Shown: in pieces, positions 1 to 5,677 of the stretch
Position numbering within the stretch: position 1 is the stretch's first letter
Layout of the letters: every line of letters begins with the position of its first letter
NCBI GenBank assembly: GCA_025656435.1
Contig: JAHXHT010000155.1
Span: 1-5,677 of the forward strand
Length of the DNA: 5,677 nucleotides
Direction of reading: 5' to 3'
DNA from: Candidatus Thiodiazotropha sp. (ex Gloverina cf. vestifex)
GTDB taxonomy: Bacteria; Pseudomonadota; Gammaproteobacteria; Chromatiales; Chromatiaceae
The notes under the pieces: model-generated
What the model was told of the DNA's origin: nothing
Seen by the model: the letters and a program-made list of their open reading frames with translations, nothing else
Database searches by the model: none
Program-made: the position numbers and the translations under genes

Positions 1-50
1 GATTCGGGAACGCTTGTAATACCTATTTTTACTAATCATTTCTGAAGCTT

Positions 51-70
51 AGCACCTGTTAATAGATGCT
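51..70 (-). terminator. Possible hairpin terminator downstream of soxB
   Basis: On the minus strand AGCATCT and AGGTGCT can pair over a 6-nt loop (ATTAAC), giving a 7-bp stem with one G-U pair, 25-44 nt past the soxB stop codon. The wobble favours folding of the minus-strand RNA. No uninterrupted T-tract follows, so it is not a classic intrinsic terminator and may only be a 3'-end-stabilising hairpin. The remaining bases 1-94 hold no recognisable gene. Confidence 0.3.
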
Positions 71-94
71 TAACTTCCTAAGACCCTTCTTTAT

Positions 95-1870
95 TTAAGA
101 CTGATAGCCAGAAATCCCAGGATTACCATCCACACCGACCAACTTGGGTGTGTTGAGTTTTTTAATCTTCACTGTTTTCTGGTCTCTCAGGTAAGTTGCC
201 ACGGTATCCCAGATTGGCTCTCCCGGTGCTTTGGAACCAACAGTAGCCCATCCAGAGACAACGTAGTTTTTATCCGCCTCGATCTTGGTACCGTCATCCA
301 ATGTCATGTTTGTAATTCGCTTACCGAAGCTCGAACCGGGTTCACAAACGTAGTCCAGTCCACCTACCCGTACCATATCGCCACCCTGCTGGTAGTAGGG
401 ATCTTTGTTGAAGAGATTATCGCTAACATCCTCGAGGATCGCCTTGATCTCACTACCCTTCATCTCTCTGCGATAGGTTTCAGGGTAGGTGATGCAGGTC
501 TGGTCCATGACGTTGTCCATGGTGATCTTCTGGCCCGGCAATACAGTGGTACCCCAGCGGAATCCGGGTGAGAGAGAGATCTGCGCATCATTGACGGTGG
601 TCAGGGCATCGCAGATTACCTGGTCGAAGGTACCGTTAAAGTTACCACGGCGATAGAGGGTCTCCTCGGCCACCGCCAACTCCTCGTTGAGCTTATCCTG
701 ATAAGGTGCACGCACCCCATCGATATAGCTCTGCATCTCCTTGTCTGCCGGTAGCAGGTTAGAGAATATCGGTAGCAGACGGTAGCGGAAATCACGTACT
801 TTGCCACCCTTCACATCGAGATCCATAACACCGAGAAACTTGCCGTTGGAACCGGCGTTGGTGACCAGCGTCTTGCCACCGGCATTCTTCACAACTGTAG
901 GCGCAGGCATGCCGTCGTGGGTATGACCACCGAAGATCACATCGATACCGGAGACCCGTGAGGCCATCTTCAAGTCCACATCCATACCGTTGTGGGAGAG
1001 AACGATAACCACATCCGGCTTTTCGTTTTCACGCACAGTATCCACCACGCCCTGCATCAACTCGTCCTGAATACCGAAGGTCCAGTCTGGAATAAATCGT
1101 TGTGGATTGGCGATCGGTGTGTAGGGGAAGGCCTGGCCAATAACCGCCACCCGGGCGCCACCCACGATCTTCATCACGTAGGGCTTGAAAGCGTTTCCGT
1201 TATCCTCATCAAAACCATCGAAATCAGGAAACTTGTAATCGAACAGGGCCTCTTCCCGCACCATCACGTTCTGTGCGACAAAGTCCCCTTTGAAATCAGC
1301 CACATTGGAGATCACCTCTTCATCGAGATAAGTAAACTCCCAGTGACCGGTCATCACATCGACGCCCAGCTTGTTGCAGGCACCGACCATGTCTTTACCA
1401 CGGGTCCAGTAGGCAGTGCCTGAACCCTGCCAGGTATCACCGCCATCGAGCAGCAAACTGTTGCCCGGACCACGATCATCACGGAGACGCTGTACCAGTG
1501 TCTGCAGATGGGCAAAACCGCCAACCTTGCCATACTTACCGGCGGCGCTATTGAAATCGAGGTAGGTGAAAGCATGGGATTCGATGCCGCCCGATTCAAT
1601 GCCAAAATGTTTTAGCAGATTGTCACCCACCAGATGGGGCGCTTTATTGAAAGCGTAGTCGAGACCCAGGTTGACATTGGGTTCGCGAAAATAGATCGGA
1701 TTGAGCTGGGCGTGCGTATCGGTTAGGTGTAACAGTGAAACATTACCGAACTTGGGAACCTCATAGAGATCGGCAGGCTGGCGTACTGCAGCAAAGACTG
1801 ATGCAGGCATCATACCGGCCGCGCCGGCGAGCCCCATCAGACGAAGAAATTCACGTCGCGAAATACTCAT
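95..1870 (-). CDS. soxB: SoxB, Tat-exported thiosulfohydrolase of the Sox sulfur-oxidation pathway
   Basis: SoxB hydrolyses the terminal sulfone from cysteine-S-thiosulfonate on the SoxYZ carrier and releases sulfate in the periplasm. The 591-residue product is of normal SoxB length. It opens with a twin-arginine signal (SRREFLRLMG, R5-R6), a hydrophobic stretch and a likely cleavage site near VFA-A (about residue 27). The metallophosphoesterase-fold domain follows: LTDTH (D51, H53), GGDTWQGSG (D145), TGHWEFTY (174-181), LSHNG (H293) and GGHTHDG (H316, H318), which are the expected dinuclear metal ligands. The C-terminal 5'-nucleotidase-type domain covers about 400-570. GHWEFTY in place of the GNHEFD of true 5'-nucleotidases, and the LNPIYFREPNVNLG stretch, identify SoxB rather than UshA. 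The ATG start is supported by the Tat signal and a GGAGG 10 nt upstream. No other sox gene lies within the window. Identification is from family motifs; regulation by the neighbouring two-component system is inference. Confidence 0.96.
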   Translation of the reverse strand: MSISRREFLRLMGLAGAAGMMPASVFAAVRQPADLYEVPKFGNVSLLHLTDTHAQLNPIYFREPNVNLGLDYAFNKAPHLVGDNLLKHFGIESGGIESHAFTYLDFNSAAGKYGKVGGFAHLQTLVQRLRDDRGPGNSLLLDGGDTWQGSGTAYWTRGKDMVGACNKLGVDVMTGHWEFTYLDEEVISNVADFKGDFVAQNVMVREEALFDYKFPDFDGFDEDNGNAFKPYVMKIVGGARVAVIGQAFPYTPIANPQRFIPDWTFGIQDELMQGVVDTVRENEKPDVVIVLSHNGMDVDLKMASRVSGIDVIFGGHTHDGMPAPTVVKNAGGKTLVTNAGSNGKFLGVMDLDVKGGKVRDFRYRLLPIFSNLLPADKEMQSYIDGVRAPYQDKLNEELAVAEETLYRRGNFNGTFDQVICDALTTVNDAQISLSPGFRWGTTVLPGQKITMDNVMDQTCITYPETYRREMKGSEIKAILEDVSDNLFNKDPYYQQGGDMVRVGGLDYVCEPGSSFGKRITNMTLDDGTKIEADKNYVVSGWATVGSKAPGEPIWDTVATYLRDQKTVKIKKLNTPKLVGVDGNPGISGYQS

Positions 1871-1885
1871 TGTCTCTCATCCTCC
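1871..1885 (-). promoter_or_regulatory. soxB ribosome binding site
   Basis: The minus strand reads GGAGG (1885-1881), then 10 nt, then the ATG at 1870. This is a strong Shine-Dalgarno match and fixes the soxB start just ahead of the twin-arginine signal. Confidence 0.75.
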
Positions 1886-1919
1886 GGTATATGGATGCTG
1901 TTTCTTATTGAATGCACGC

Positions 1920-1925
1920 CTTATA
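1920..1925 (-). promoter_or_regulatory. Possible soxB -10 element (TATAAG)
   Basis: TATAAG on the minus strand matches the sigma-70 -10 consensus at five of six positions and lies about 50 nt upstream of the soxB start. No good -35 hexamer lies 15-18 nt upstream; the candidate at 17 nt is GCACGT. If this promoter is real it would probably need an activator. Predicted from pattern only. Confidence 0.3.
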
Positions 1926-1964
1926 GATGCAGTTGTTTATTGACGTGCTGAATACAGTTTGCCT

Positions 1965-1989
1965 ATTGTCAGGCTTCATGCCTGCCAAT
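1965..1989. promoter_or_regulatory. 25-bp imperfect palindrome upstream of soxB, candidate operator
   Basis: The plus strand reads ATTGtCAGGC, a 5-nt spacer TTCAT, then GCCTGcCAAT. Nine of ten positions in each arm are complementary. The centre (1977) is about 107 nt upstream of the soxB ATG and about 64 nt upstream of the start site implied by the TATAAG at 1920-1925, a common position for an activator site. No T-tract follows on either strand, so an intrinsic terminator is unlikely. It could be the binding site of the neighbouring response regulator, but nothing in the sequence proves that. Confidence 0.45.
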
Positions 1990-2297
1990 GACGCTCGTGG
2001 CTCATCAGTATAGAAGTGGATGGAGGTAGAATCACCCTGTTAGCCGAGGTGTTTCACGTTCATCTCGACTCCAGTCGCTGCCGCTGAAAAAAATGGCCGG
2101 CTGCACTGCAGGAAGGCGCCTGTCTTAATCAACTACCTCTCCCACCATCCAACCGGCCCTGTTCAGCGCCTCATCCTCTATACCGATTACAGAGGCCAAC
2201 AAGTCATCCCCAACCACCTGCTCCGGGCTTCTATCGGGGAGGCTCTATTATGTAACCCACTGTTGTGATTTAAAATTCCGAGATACTGGACAGTAAA
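1990..2297. other. Intergenic stretch without a recognised gene
   Basis: This is the part of the 427-nt gap between the regulator gene and soxB that lies beyond the soxB palindrome. No tRNA, repeat array or mobile element is seen. Two short frames share the same codon register on opposite strands. The plus frame 2044-2268 has 74 sense codons and no ATG, GTG or TTG start near its beginning. The minus frame runs from 2244 to a stop at 2125-2127; its only ATG leaves 7 residues, and a GTG further up lacks a well-spaced ribosome binding site. Neither resembles a known family. The terminator-like structure at 2087-2158 is the only clear signal. Confidence 0.5.
2087..2158 (-). terminator. Terminator-like structure with T7 tract between regulator gene and soxB
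   Basis: On the minus strand GGCCGGTTG (2158-2150) can pair with CAGCCGGCC (2103-2095), a 9-bp stem with one G-U pair. One A and seven T's (2093-2087) follow. The wobble pair exists only in minus-strand RNA (it is a C-A mismatch on the plus strand), and the T-tract is on the same strand, so both point to minus-strand transcription. The enclosed loop is about 46 nt, long for a simple terminator, and can form small inner stems such as CAGG/CCTG (2119-2122 with 2109-2112). It may end the kinase-regulator transcript about 140-210 nt past the regulator stop, or end a small RNA. Confidence 0.4.
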
Positions 2298-2314
2298 TTA
2301 TGGTTTTCCATAAT
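2297..2314. repeat. Perfect inverted repeat over the regulator stop codon
   Basis: ATTATGG (2297-2303) and CCATAAT (2308-2314) are perfectly complementary around a TTTT spacer. The repeat includes the TAA stop of the response-regulator gene (2298-2300). The stem is AT-rich and no T-tract follows on the minus strand, so it is a weak hairpin rather than a convincing terminator. Confidence 0.4.
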
Positions 2315-2924
2315 CCTGTTCAAGGGTAAGCATCATACGCATGAGATGGGAGAGTGAATCCGCCTGCATCTTCTCCATGACCCGGGAACGATGCGCTTCC
2401 ACGGTAGACAGAGTGATACCCAGCTTTTCCGAGATATTCTTATTGCGCATACCACCGATGACCAAATCCAGCACTTCGCGCTCTCTCGGTGTGAGCTGGC
2501 TGAGATGCTCGTGGATCTCTGACTGACGCGAAGCCTCACCCCGCCGCTCCGCATCCATTTCGATCGCACGATGCACACTGTCGAGCAGGATCTGGTCGCG
2601 AAACGGTTTTTCGATAAAGTCGACTACCCCCGCCTGCACGGCACGAACTGCCATCGGTACATCACCGTGGCCGGTGATGATGATGACCGGCGGGTGGATC
2701 GGATTTTCAGCCAGCTTCTCCTGCATATCGAGCCCACTCATGCCGGGCATACGAATATCCACCACCAGACATCCCGGCAGACGCTCGTCGAATTTTTCCA
2801 GATAGTCGAGTGCCGAGGGATAACAGATGACAGGCAGCCCAACCGACTCGAGCAGTAATTTCAGTGCATTGCGCACCTCTTCGTCATCATCCACGACAAA
2901 GACCGTCGGTGTCGTCTGATCCAT
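2298..2924 (-). CDS. FixJ/TtrR-type response regulator (receiver + LuxR-type HTH)
   Basis: This is a 208-residue cytoplasmic transcription regulator of the FixJ/NarL class. The receiver domain (about 6-120) has the acidic pocket DDDEE (D12-D14), the phosphoacceptor D56 in VVDIRMPG, the switch threonine T84 in IITGHGD and K106 in EKPF. The LuxR/GerE helix-turn-helix (about 142-200) shows LTPREREVLDLV, NKNISEKLGI and STVEAHRSRVMEKM. The ATG lies 2 nt past the stop of the histidine kinase gene, with GGAGG 10 nt upstream inside that gene, so the two are almost certainly co-transcribed and translated in close succession. The length and FixJ-type EKPF receiver fit TtrR and ThsR, which act with tetrathionate or thiosulfate sensors. 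The family call is firm; the target promoter is not known, and soxB (next gene, same strand) is the obvious candidate by position. Confidence 0.93.
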   Translation of the reverse strand: MDQTTPTVFVVDDDEEVRNALKLLLESVGLPVICYPSALDYLEKFDERLPGCLVVDIRMPGMSGLDMQEKLAENPIHPPVIIITGHGDVPMAVRAVQAGVVDFIEKPFRDQILLDSVHRAIEMDAERRGEASRQSEIHEHLSQLTPREREVLDLVIGGMRNKNISEKLGITLSTVEAHRSRVMEKMQADSLSHLMRMMLTLEQDYGKP

Positions 2925-2926
2925 GC

Positions 2927-5092
2927 TCAGCTGGCCTCCAATAAGGGTAGATAAAAGGTGAACTCGGCGCCTTCTTGATAGGCGGGATTGACTACCAGTT
3001 TACCACCGTGAGCGCCAATGATCCCGTGACTGATGGAGAGCCCTAGCCCCATACCCTGGGATTTGCTGGTAACGAAGGGATCAAATAGCGTGTCGGCCAC
3101 TTCAGGCTTGATGCCTGGTCCGTTATCTCTGACCCATACTTCGATCCTCTGCTCACCGAGCCGACGGGTGTGGATGCTCAGCTTACGCTCATCCTGTTGA
3201 TTCTCCTGCAAGGCCTCTATGGCATTCCGAGCCAGATTGAGTATCACCTGTTCGATCTGTATCGGCTGTACCGAGATCTTCGGGAGATCCCTATCAAGCA
3301 CTAGTTCGAGGGTGACGTTAGCACGCCTAATCTCCGGTCTGATCAGTACCACAACTGCATTCACCAAATTGTTGATGTTAACCTCAGCGCGTTCCAGGGG
3401 CTCCTTCCTGACAAACCGCCGCAGTTGCCGAATGATCTCCCCTGCCCTATCTGCCTGACCTGCGATGCGCTCCATCACATCGATACACACATCAAGATTT
3501 GAGCTATTGGACTCCAGCAAGCGAATACTCGCCTGGGCATTGGTGGATATCGCTGTCAGTGGCTGATTCAGTTCATGGGCGATACCTGAGGCCATCTCAC
3601 CCAAGGTACTGAGCCGCCCGACACGCGCAAGCTCCACCTGATGCTGACGTGAATCCTCTTCCGCCTTTTTACGGCGGGTGGTATCACGAAACACCACTAC
3701 GCTACCCACGGTCTTACCGTTTTCATCCCAGATAGGCGTACTGCTGTACTCCACGGGGAAGCTGTTGCCATCCTTGCGCCAAAAGACATCATCCGAGATA
3801 TACCTCGCCTGACTGTCACGAAATGTCTGATAGACCGGACACTCTTCAGCCCGATGGGGAGAACCGTCGGCATGCGTATGGTGGAGGATTTCATGCTGAT
3901 TGAATCCAATAACCTCATCGGCCGCCCAACCTGTGATGCGCTCCGCAGCTCTGTTGAAAAACGTCGAGCGCCCGCGTAAATCAACCCCATAAATACCATC
4001 AGCCACAGAGTCGAGAATCAGTTCATGCTGCTGCTCCAACCGGTTCTTGGCCTTGTGCAGTTCCTGATTGAGTCGCATCACCCAGAACGTCATAAAGAGC
4101 ATGAACAGAAGCACCAGCAGACCACCCATGAGCCAATAGCGATAACGATCAATGGCATCGGAGAGGGTGAACTTGCCGAGATTCTGATAGGGCGGTAGTT
4201 TCAACTCCAGAAACAGATCGTGTACCGGCTGATAATCGAGTGGGATGGTCCAGCCCGCATACTTCCCCGCCAGTGCAGCCGTATGGTCGTGGGGCATCTG
4301 TAACAACGCCACCGCCACCTGTTGCGCCAAGGTGTCTGCCGTGTGCGCCACCTTACTGAAGGGCCACTCAGGATAGAGCCGGGTACTGAGGGCAAAAGGG
4401 AACTCCGGTTCCTGCCTCGGGTTGATGATGTGGAAATCATTAATATCGATCGTGCCGGCAGAGGCCATACGCTCCAAAATATCCGTACGCACGGTGCCCA
4501 CATCCACCTCACCCTGCAAAACGGACATCACTACCAGATCATGGATGCCACCAAACTCGAGTGACTTGAGATCCCGATAGGGATCGATACCGCTATCGAG
4601 CATCTCGCGCATGGCCATCTGGAATCCACCCAGAGAGGTGGAGTAGACCGCCATAAAACTGTGGTCTCTCAGGTCTTCCAGCGTATTGATCTCCGGGTGA
4701 TCCTTGCGGGTAAAAATCACCCCACCGAAGATCTTGTAGGGCACATCGTTCCGTCGATTGTAGAGGGTGGCAATACGTGAGACACGATATTTCACCTCCA
4801 GATTGACGTAGATACCCGGATTGACCAGCACAAAATCCACTTCCCCGGCATCGACCACGGGATTCACTTCATCAAACTTCAGCGGCCGAATGGTAAATCG
4901 GTGCCCCGGAATGATGGCTGAAAGATAGTCGGCCGTGGGTCCCCACATAGCGCGGGTGACCACATCGCCACGATGACTCAGCACGCCGATTCGGACCTCC
5001 TCGTCGGCCCATGATGGCGATAGTACGGGAAGCAGCAGCATGATGAGCAATAACTGCCCGACATGCCTGAAAACTAGCCTTGAGCGCTTCAT
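2927..5092 (-). CDS. TtrS/ThsS-like sensor histidine kinase with periplasmic PhnD-type domain and PAS domain
   Basis: This is a 721-residue inner-membrane sensor kinase, partner of the adjacent response regulator. Domains in order: signal peptide (1-29, cleavage near SWA-D); periplasmic PhnD/TtrS-type binding domain (about 31-310, with VRIGVLSHRGD, VDFVLVNPGIYV and FGGVIFTRKDHPEI); one transmembrane helix (about 319-338); a linker predicted to coil (340-357); PAS domain (about 354-472, DSVADGIYGVD to SVVVFRDTTRRKKAEED); HisKA with phospho-acceptor H506 in GIAHELNQPL; HATPase_c with N-box NLARNAIEAL (619-628), G1 DNGPGI (656-661) and G2 GMGLGLSIS. All catalytic boxes are intact. The periplasmic part has no cysteine; the only cysteines are C418 (PAS, EECPVY) and C536. 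Salmonella TtrS is roughly 590 residues, so the extra length here is mostly the PAS domain. The start is chosen for the signal peptide; no strong ribosome binding site precedes it. Likely ligands are tetrathionate or thiosulfate by family and by the nearby soxB, but this is inference; other anions are possible. Confidence 0.92.
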   Translation of the reverse strand: MKRSRLVFRHVGQLLLIMLLLPVLSPSWADEEVRIGVLSHRGDVVTRAMWGPTADYLSAIIPGHRFTIRPLKFDEVNPVVDAGEVDFVLVNPGIYVNLEVKYRVSRIATLYNRRNDVPYKIFGGVIFTRKDHPEINTLEDLRDHSFMAVYSTSLGGFQMAMREMLDSGIDPYRDLKSLEFGGIHDLVVMSVLQGEVDVGTVRTDILERMASAGTIDINDFHIINPRQEPEFPFALSTRLYPEWPFSKVAHTADTLAQQVAVALLQMPHDHTAALAGKYAGWTIPLDYQPVHDLFLELKLPPYQNLGKFTLSDAIDRYRYWLMGGLLVLLFMLFMTFWVMRLNQELHKAKNRLEQQHELILDSVADGIYGVDLRGRSTFFNRAAERITGWAADEVIGFNQHEILHHTHADGSPHRAEECPVYQTFRDSQARYISDDVFWRKDGNSFPVEYSSTPIWDENGKTVGSVVVFRDTTRRKKAEEDSRQHQVELARVGRLSTLGEMASGIAHELNQPLTAISTNAQASIRLLESNSSNLDVCIDVMERIAGQADRAGEIIRQLRRFVRKEPLERAEVNINNLVNAVVVLIRPEIRRANVTLELVLDRDLPKISVQPIQIEQVILNLARNAIEALQENQQDERKLSIHTRRLGEQRIEVWVRDNGPGIKPEVADTLFDPFVTSKSQGMGLGLSISHGIIGAHGGKLVVNPAYQEGAEFTFYLPLLEAS
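2935..2939 (-). promoter_or_regulatory. Ribosome binding site of the response regulator, inside the kinase gene
   Basis: GGAGG on the minus strand lies within the last codons of the histidine kinase and 10 nt before the regulator ATG at 2924. It supports the start and suggests coupled translation of the pair. Confidence 0.65.
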
Positions 5093-5151
5093 CCAGTAGA
5101 GGTTATTGGAAACAACTGCCCCTTACAAGACAGAATATGGTTGCTACTTCT

Positions 5152-5157
5152 ACTATA
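5152..5157 (-). promoter_or_regulatory. Possible -10 element (TATAGT) upstream of the kinase gene
   Basis: TATAGT on the minus strand is one base from the sigma-70 consensus and lies about 60 nt upstream of the kinase ATG. It sits within a 13-bp palindrome, TTCTA-CTA-TAGAA (5148-5160). The hexamer 17 nt upstream (ATCCGA) is a poor -35. The stretch 5180-5275 upstream is AT-rich, as expected for a promoter region, and carries a TACCA direct repeat (5192-5196, 5198-5202). Weak, pattern-based call. Confidence 0.25.
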
Positions 5158-5303
5158 GAAAGACTTTGGCGGTTTCGGATAAAAAGCGCATTACCAATAC
5201 CATAAAATTCAATAAAACCAGCCAGACCACGGCAGTAACAGACCCAGTATTATGCTTTTTACCGGTACGATGCAGGCCGAACTGACTGTGCCTTCAAACT
5301 TCT

Positions 5304-5338
5304 GCCGCAGGCTGTGGTGCGGCTGAGCCACACCCTGC
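5304..5338 (-). terminator. Overlapping hairpins after the hydrolase remnant, possible terminator
   Basis: GCAGGCTGTGG (5307-5317) and CCACACCCTGC (5328-5338) pair at 10 of 11 positions over a 10-nt loop. The structure begins 13 nt past the hydrolase stop codon, where a terminator would be expected. A second stem, GCCGC (5304-5308) with GCGGC (5319-5323), overlaps it and cannot form at the same time. No T-tract follows on the minus strand, so intrinsic termination is uncertain. Confidence 0.35.
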
Positions 5339-5350
5339 CAGCAAATAGTG

Positions 5351-5674
5351 TTAACCACGACTGATATGTTCGATACAGGCCTCGATACACTGCTTGTTCA
5401 TAAGAATCTTTTTATGTCCCAGTCGATCGGTAGTTAGCAGTTCAGCCTTGGGCACGATCTCCATCAGTTTTTGTACGTGCTTGTAGGGAACTTCCAGATC
5501 CTGTCTATCGTGAATCAGCAGCAGGTCACTCTCCACCTGTTTGATAGTATTCACCGGTGACAATTGCGACCATTCCCAGGGGGTTTCAAACGCTGATCGC
5601 CATGGAAGGCTGAAAGCCGAGGCGATTAGTCCCCGATAGGCGTAGGCGCGGTTGTATGGCCGTAATTGTGACTG
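5351..5674 (-). pseudogene. C-terminal remnant of an alpha/beta-hydrolase
   Basis: The readable frame spans 108 codons including the TAA stop (5351-5353). It ends upstream at an in-frame TAA in the last three bases of the window (5675-5677). The last 65 or so residues fit the C-terminal part of the alpha/beta-hydrolase fold. VESDLLLIHDRQDLEVPY carries the acid of the triad in the HxxxD motif (last D of HDRQD), and DRLGHKKIL carries the catalytic His. The upstream part (PWEWSQLSPVNTIKQ and before) still reads like protein. The nucleophile elbow (GxSxG) and the N-terminal two-thirds are missing, and the frame contains no ATG or GTG start. A TTG at 5561-5563 would give a 70-residue product but has only a weak ribosome binding site. 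The most likely readings are a decayed gene, a frameshift or nonsense mutation, or a sequencing error near the window edge. The other two minus frames also close within about 80 nt of the edge, so they do not rescue it within the window. Substrate unknown. Confidence 0.55.
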
Positions 5675-5677
5675 TTA

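Noticed and set aside
992..1423. Plus-strand open frame of 143 codons inside soxB
   Set aside because: It is antisense to the metal-binding core of a clearly coding gene, has no recognisable domain and looks like a codon-bias shadow. The same applies to the short frames at 616-807 and 1354-1605.
95..1870. 5'-nucleotidase/UshA as the identity of the left gene
   Set aside because: The fold is shared, but GHWEFTY instead of GNHEFD, the Tat signal instead of a Sec signal, and the LNPIYFREPNVNLG stretch are SoxB features.
1965..1989. The palindrome as an intrinsic terminator of the regulator gene
   Set aside because: It lies over 300 nt past the regulator stop, and no T-tract follows on either strand; a regulatory site is more plausible.
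2333..2858. Open frames overlapping the response-regulator gene on both strands (2333-2578, 2341-2526, 2571-2858)
   Set aside because: Low-complexity, Ser/Arg/Cys-rich or unrecognisable translations that lie wholly within a gene with intact catalytic motifs.
3219..4564. Open frames overlapping the kinase gene (3219-3458, 3697-3999, 4201-4512, 4322-4564)
   Set aside because: All are out of frame with, or antisense to, a complete kinase with continuous domain order, and none shows a domain of its own.
2927..5092. Phosphonate or phosphate ABC-transporter binding protein (PhnD)
   Set aside because: Only the first 310 residues resemble it; the same frame continues through a membrane helix, PAS and a full histidine kinase, so it is a sensor.
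5188..5202. Sigma-54-like GG-N10-GC pattern on the minus strand upstream of the kinase
   Set aside because: Only the GG and GC dinucleotides and a few bases fit; the -24 element reads TGGTAT rather than TGGCAC, and a sigma-54 activator is not encoded nearby.

Overview
The window looks like chromosomal DNA from a sulfur-oxidising bacterium, most likely a gammaproteobacterium of the Chromatiales type. That placement is an inference from gene content, moderate GC and protein style; no rRNA or other marker gene is present. All recognisable genes lie on the minus strand. In transcription order (right to left) they are: a broken alpha/beta-hydrolase remnant (5351-5674), a membrane sensor histidine kinase (2927-5092), its FixJ-type response regulator (2298-2924) and soxB (95-1870).

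Right edge to the kinase (5093-5677): the hydrolase frame keeps only the C-terminal part of the enzyme and meets an in-frame stop in the last three bases of the window. Its 3' flank holds two overlapping hairpins. An AT-rich stretch of about 180 nt then precedes the kinase and probably carries its promoter.

Two-component system (2298-5092): the kinase has a signal peptide, a periplasmic PhnD/TtrS-type binding domain, one transmembrane helix, a PAS domain and a complete HisKA/HATPase core. The response regulator starts 2 nt after the kinase stop, with its ribosome binding site inside the end of the kinase gene. This arrangement resembles the tetrathionate sensor TtrSR and the thiosulfate sensor ThsSR.

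Intergenic region 1871-2297 (427 nt): no protein gene is recognised. It holds a minus-strand terminator-like structure with seven T's (2087-2158), an imperfect palindrome (1965-1989), a possible -10 element (1920-1925) and the strong soxB ribosome binding site.

soxB (95-1870) encodes the Tat-exported thiosulfohydrolase of the periplasmic Sox pathway. No other sox gene is present. The simplest reading is that the two-component system senses a sulfur oxyanion (thiosulfate or tetrathionate) in the periplasm and controls soxB, perhaps through the palindrome. This is inferred from domain architecture and gene order only.

No mobile element, CRISPR array, tRNA or rRNA was seen.
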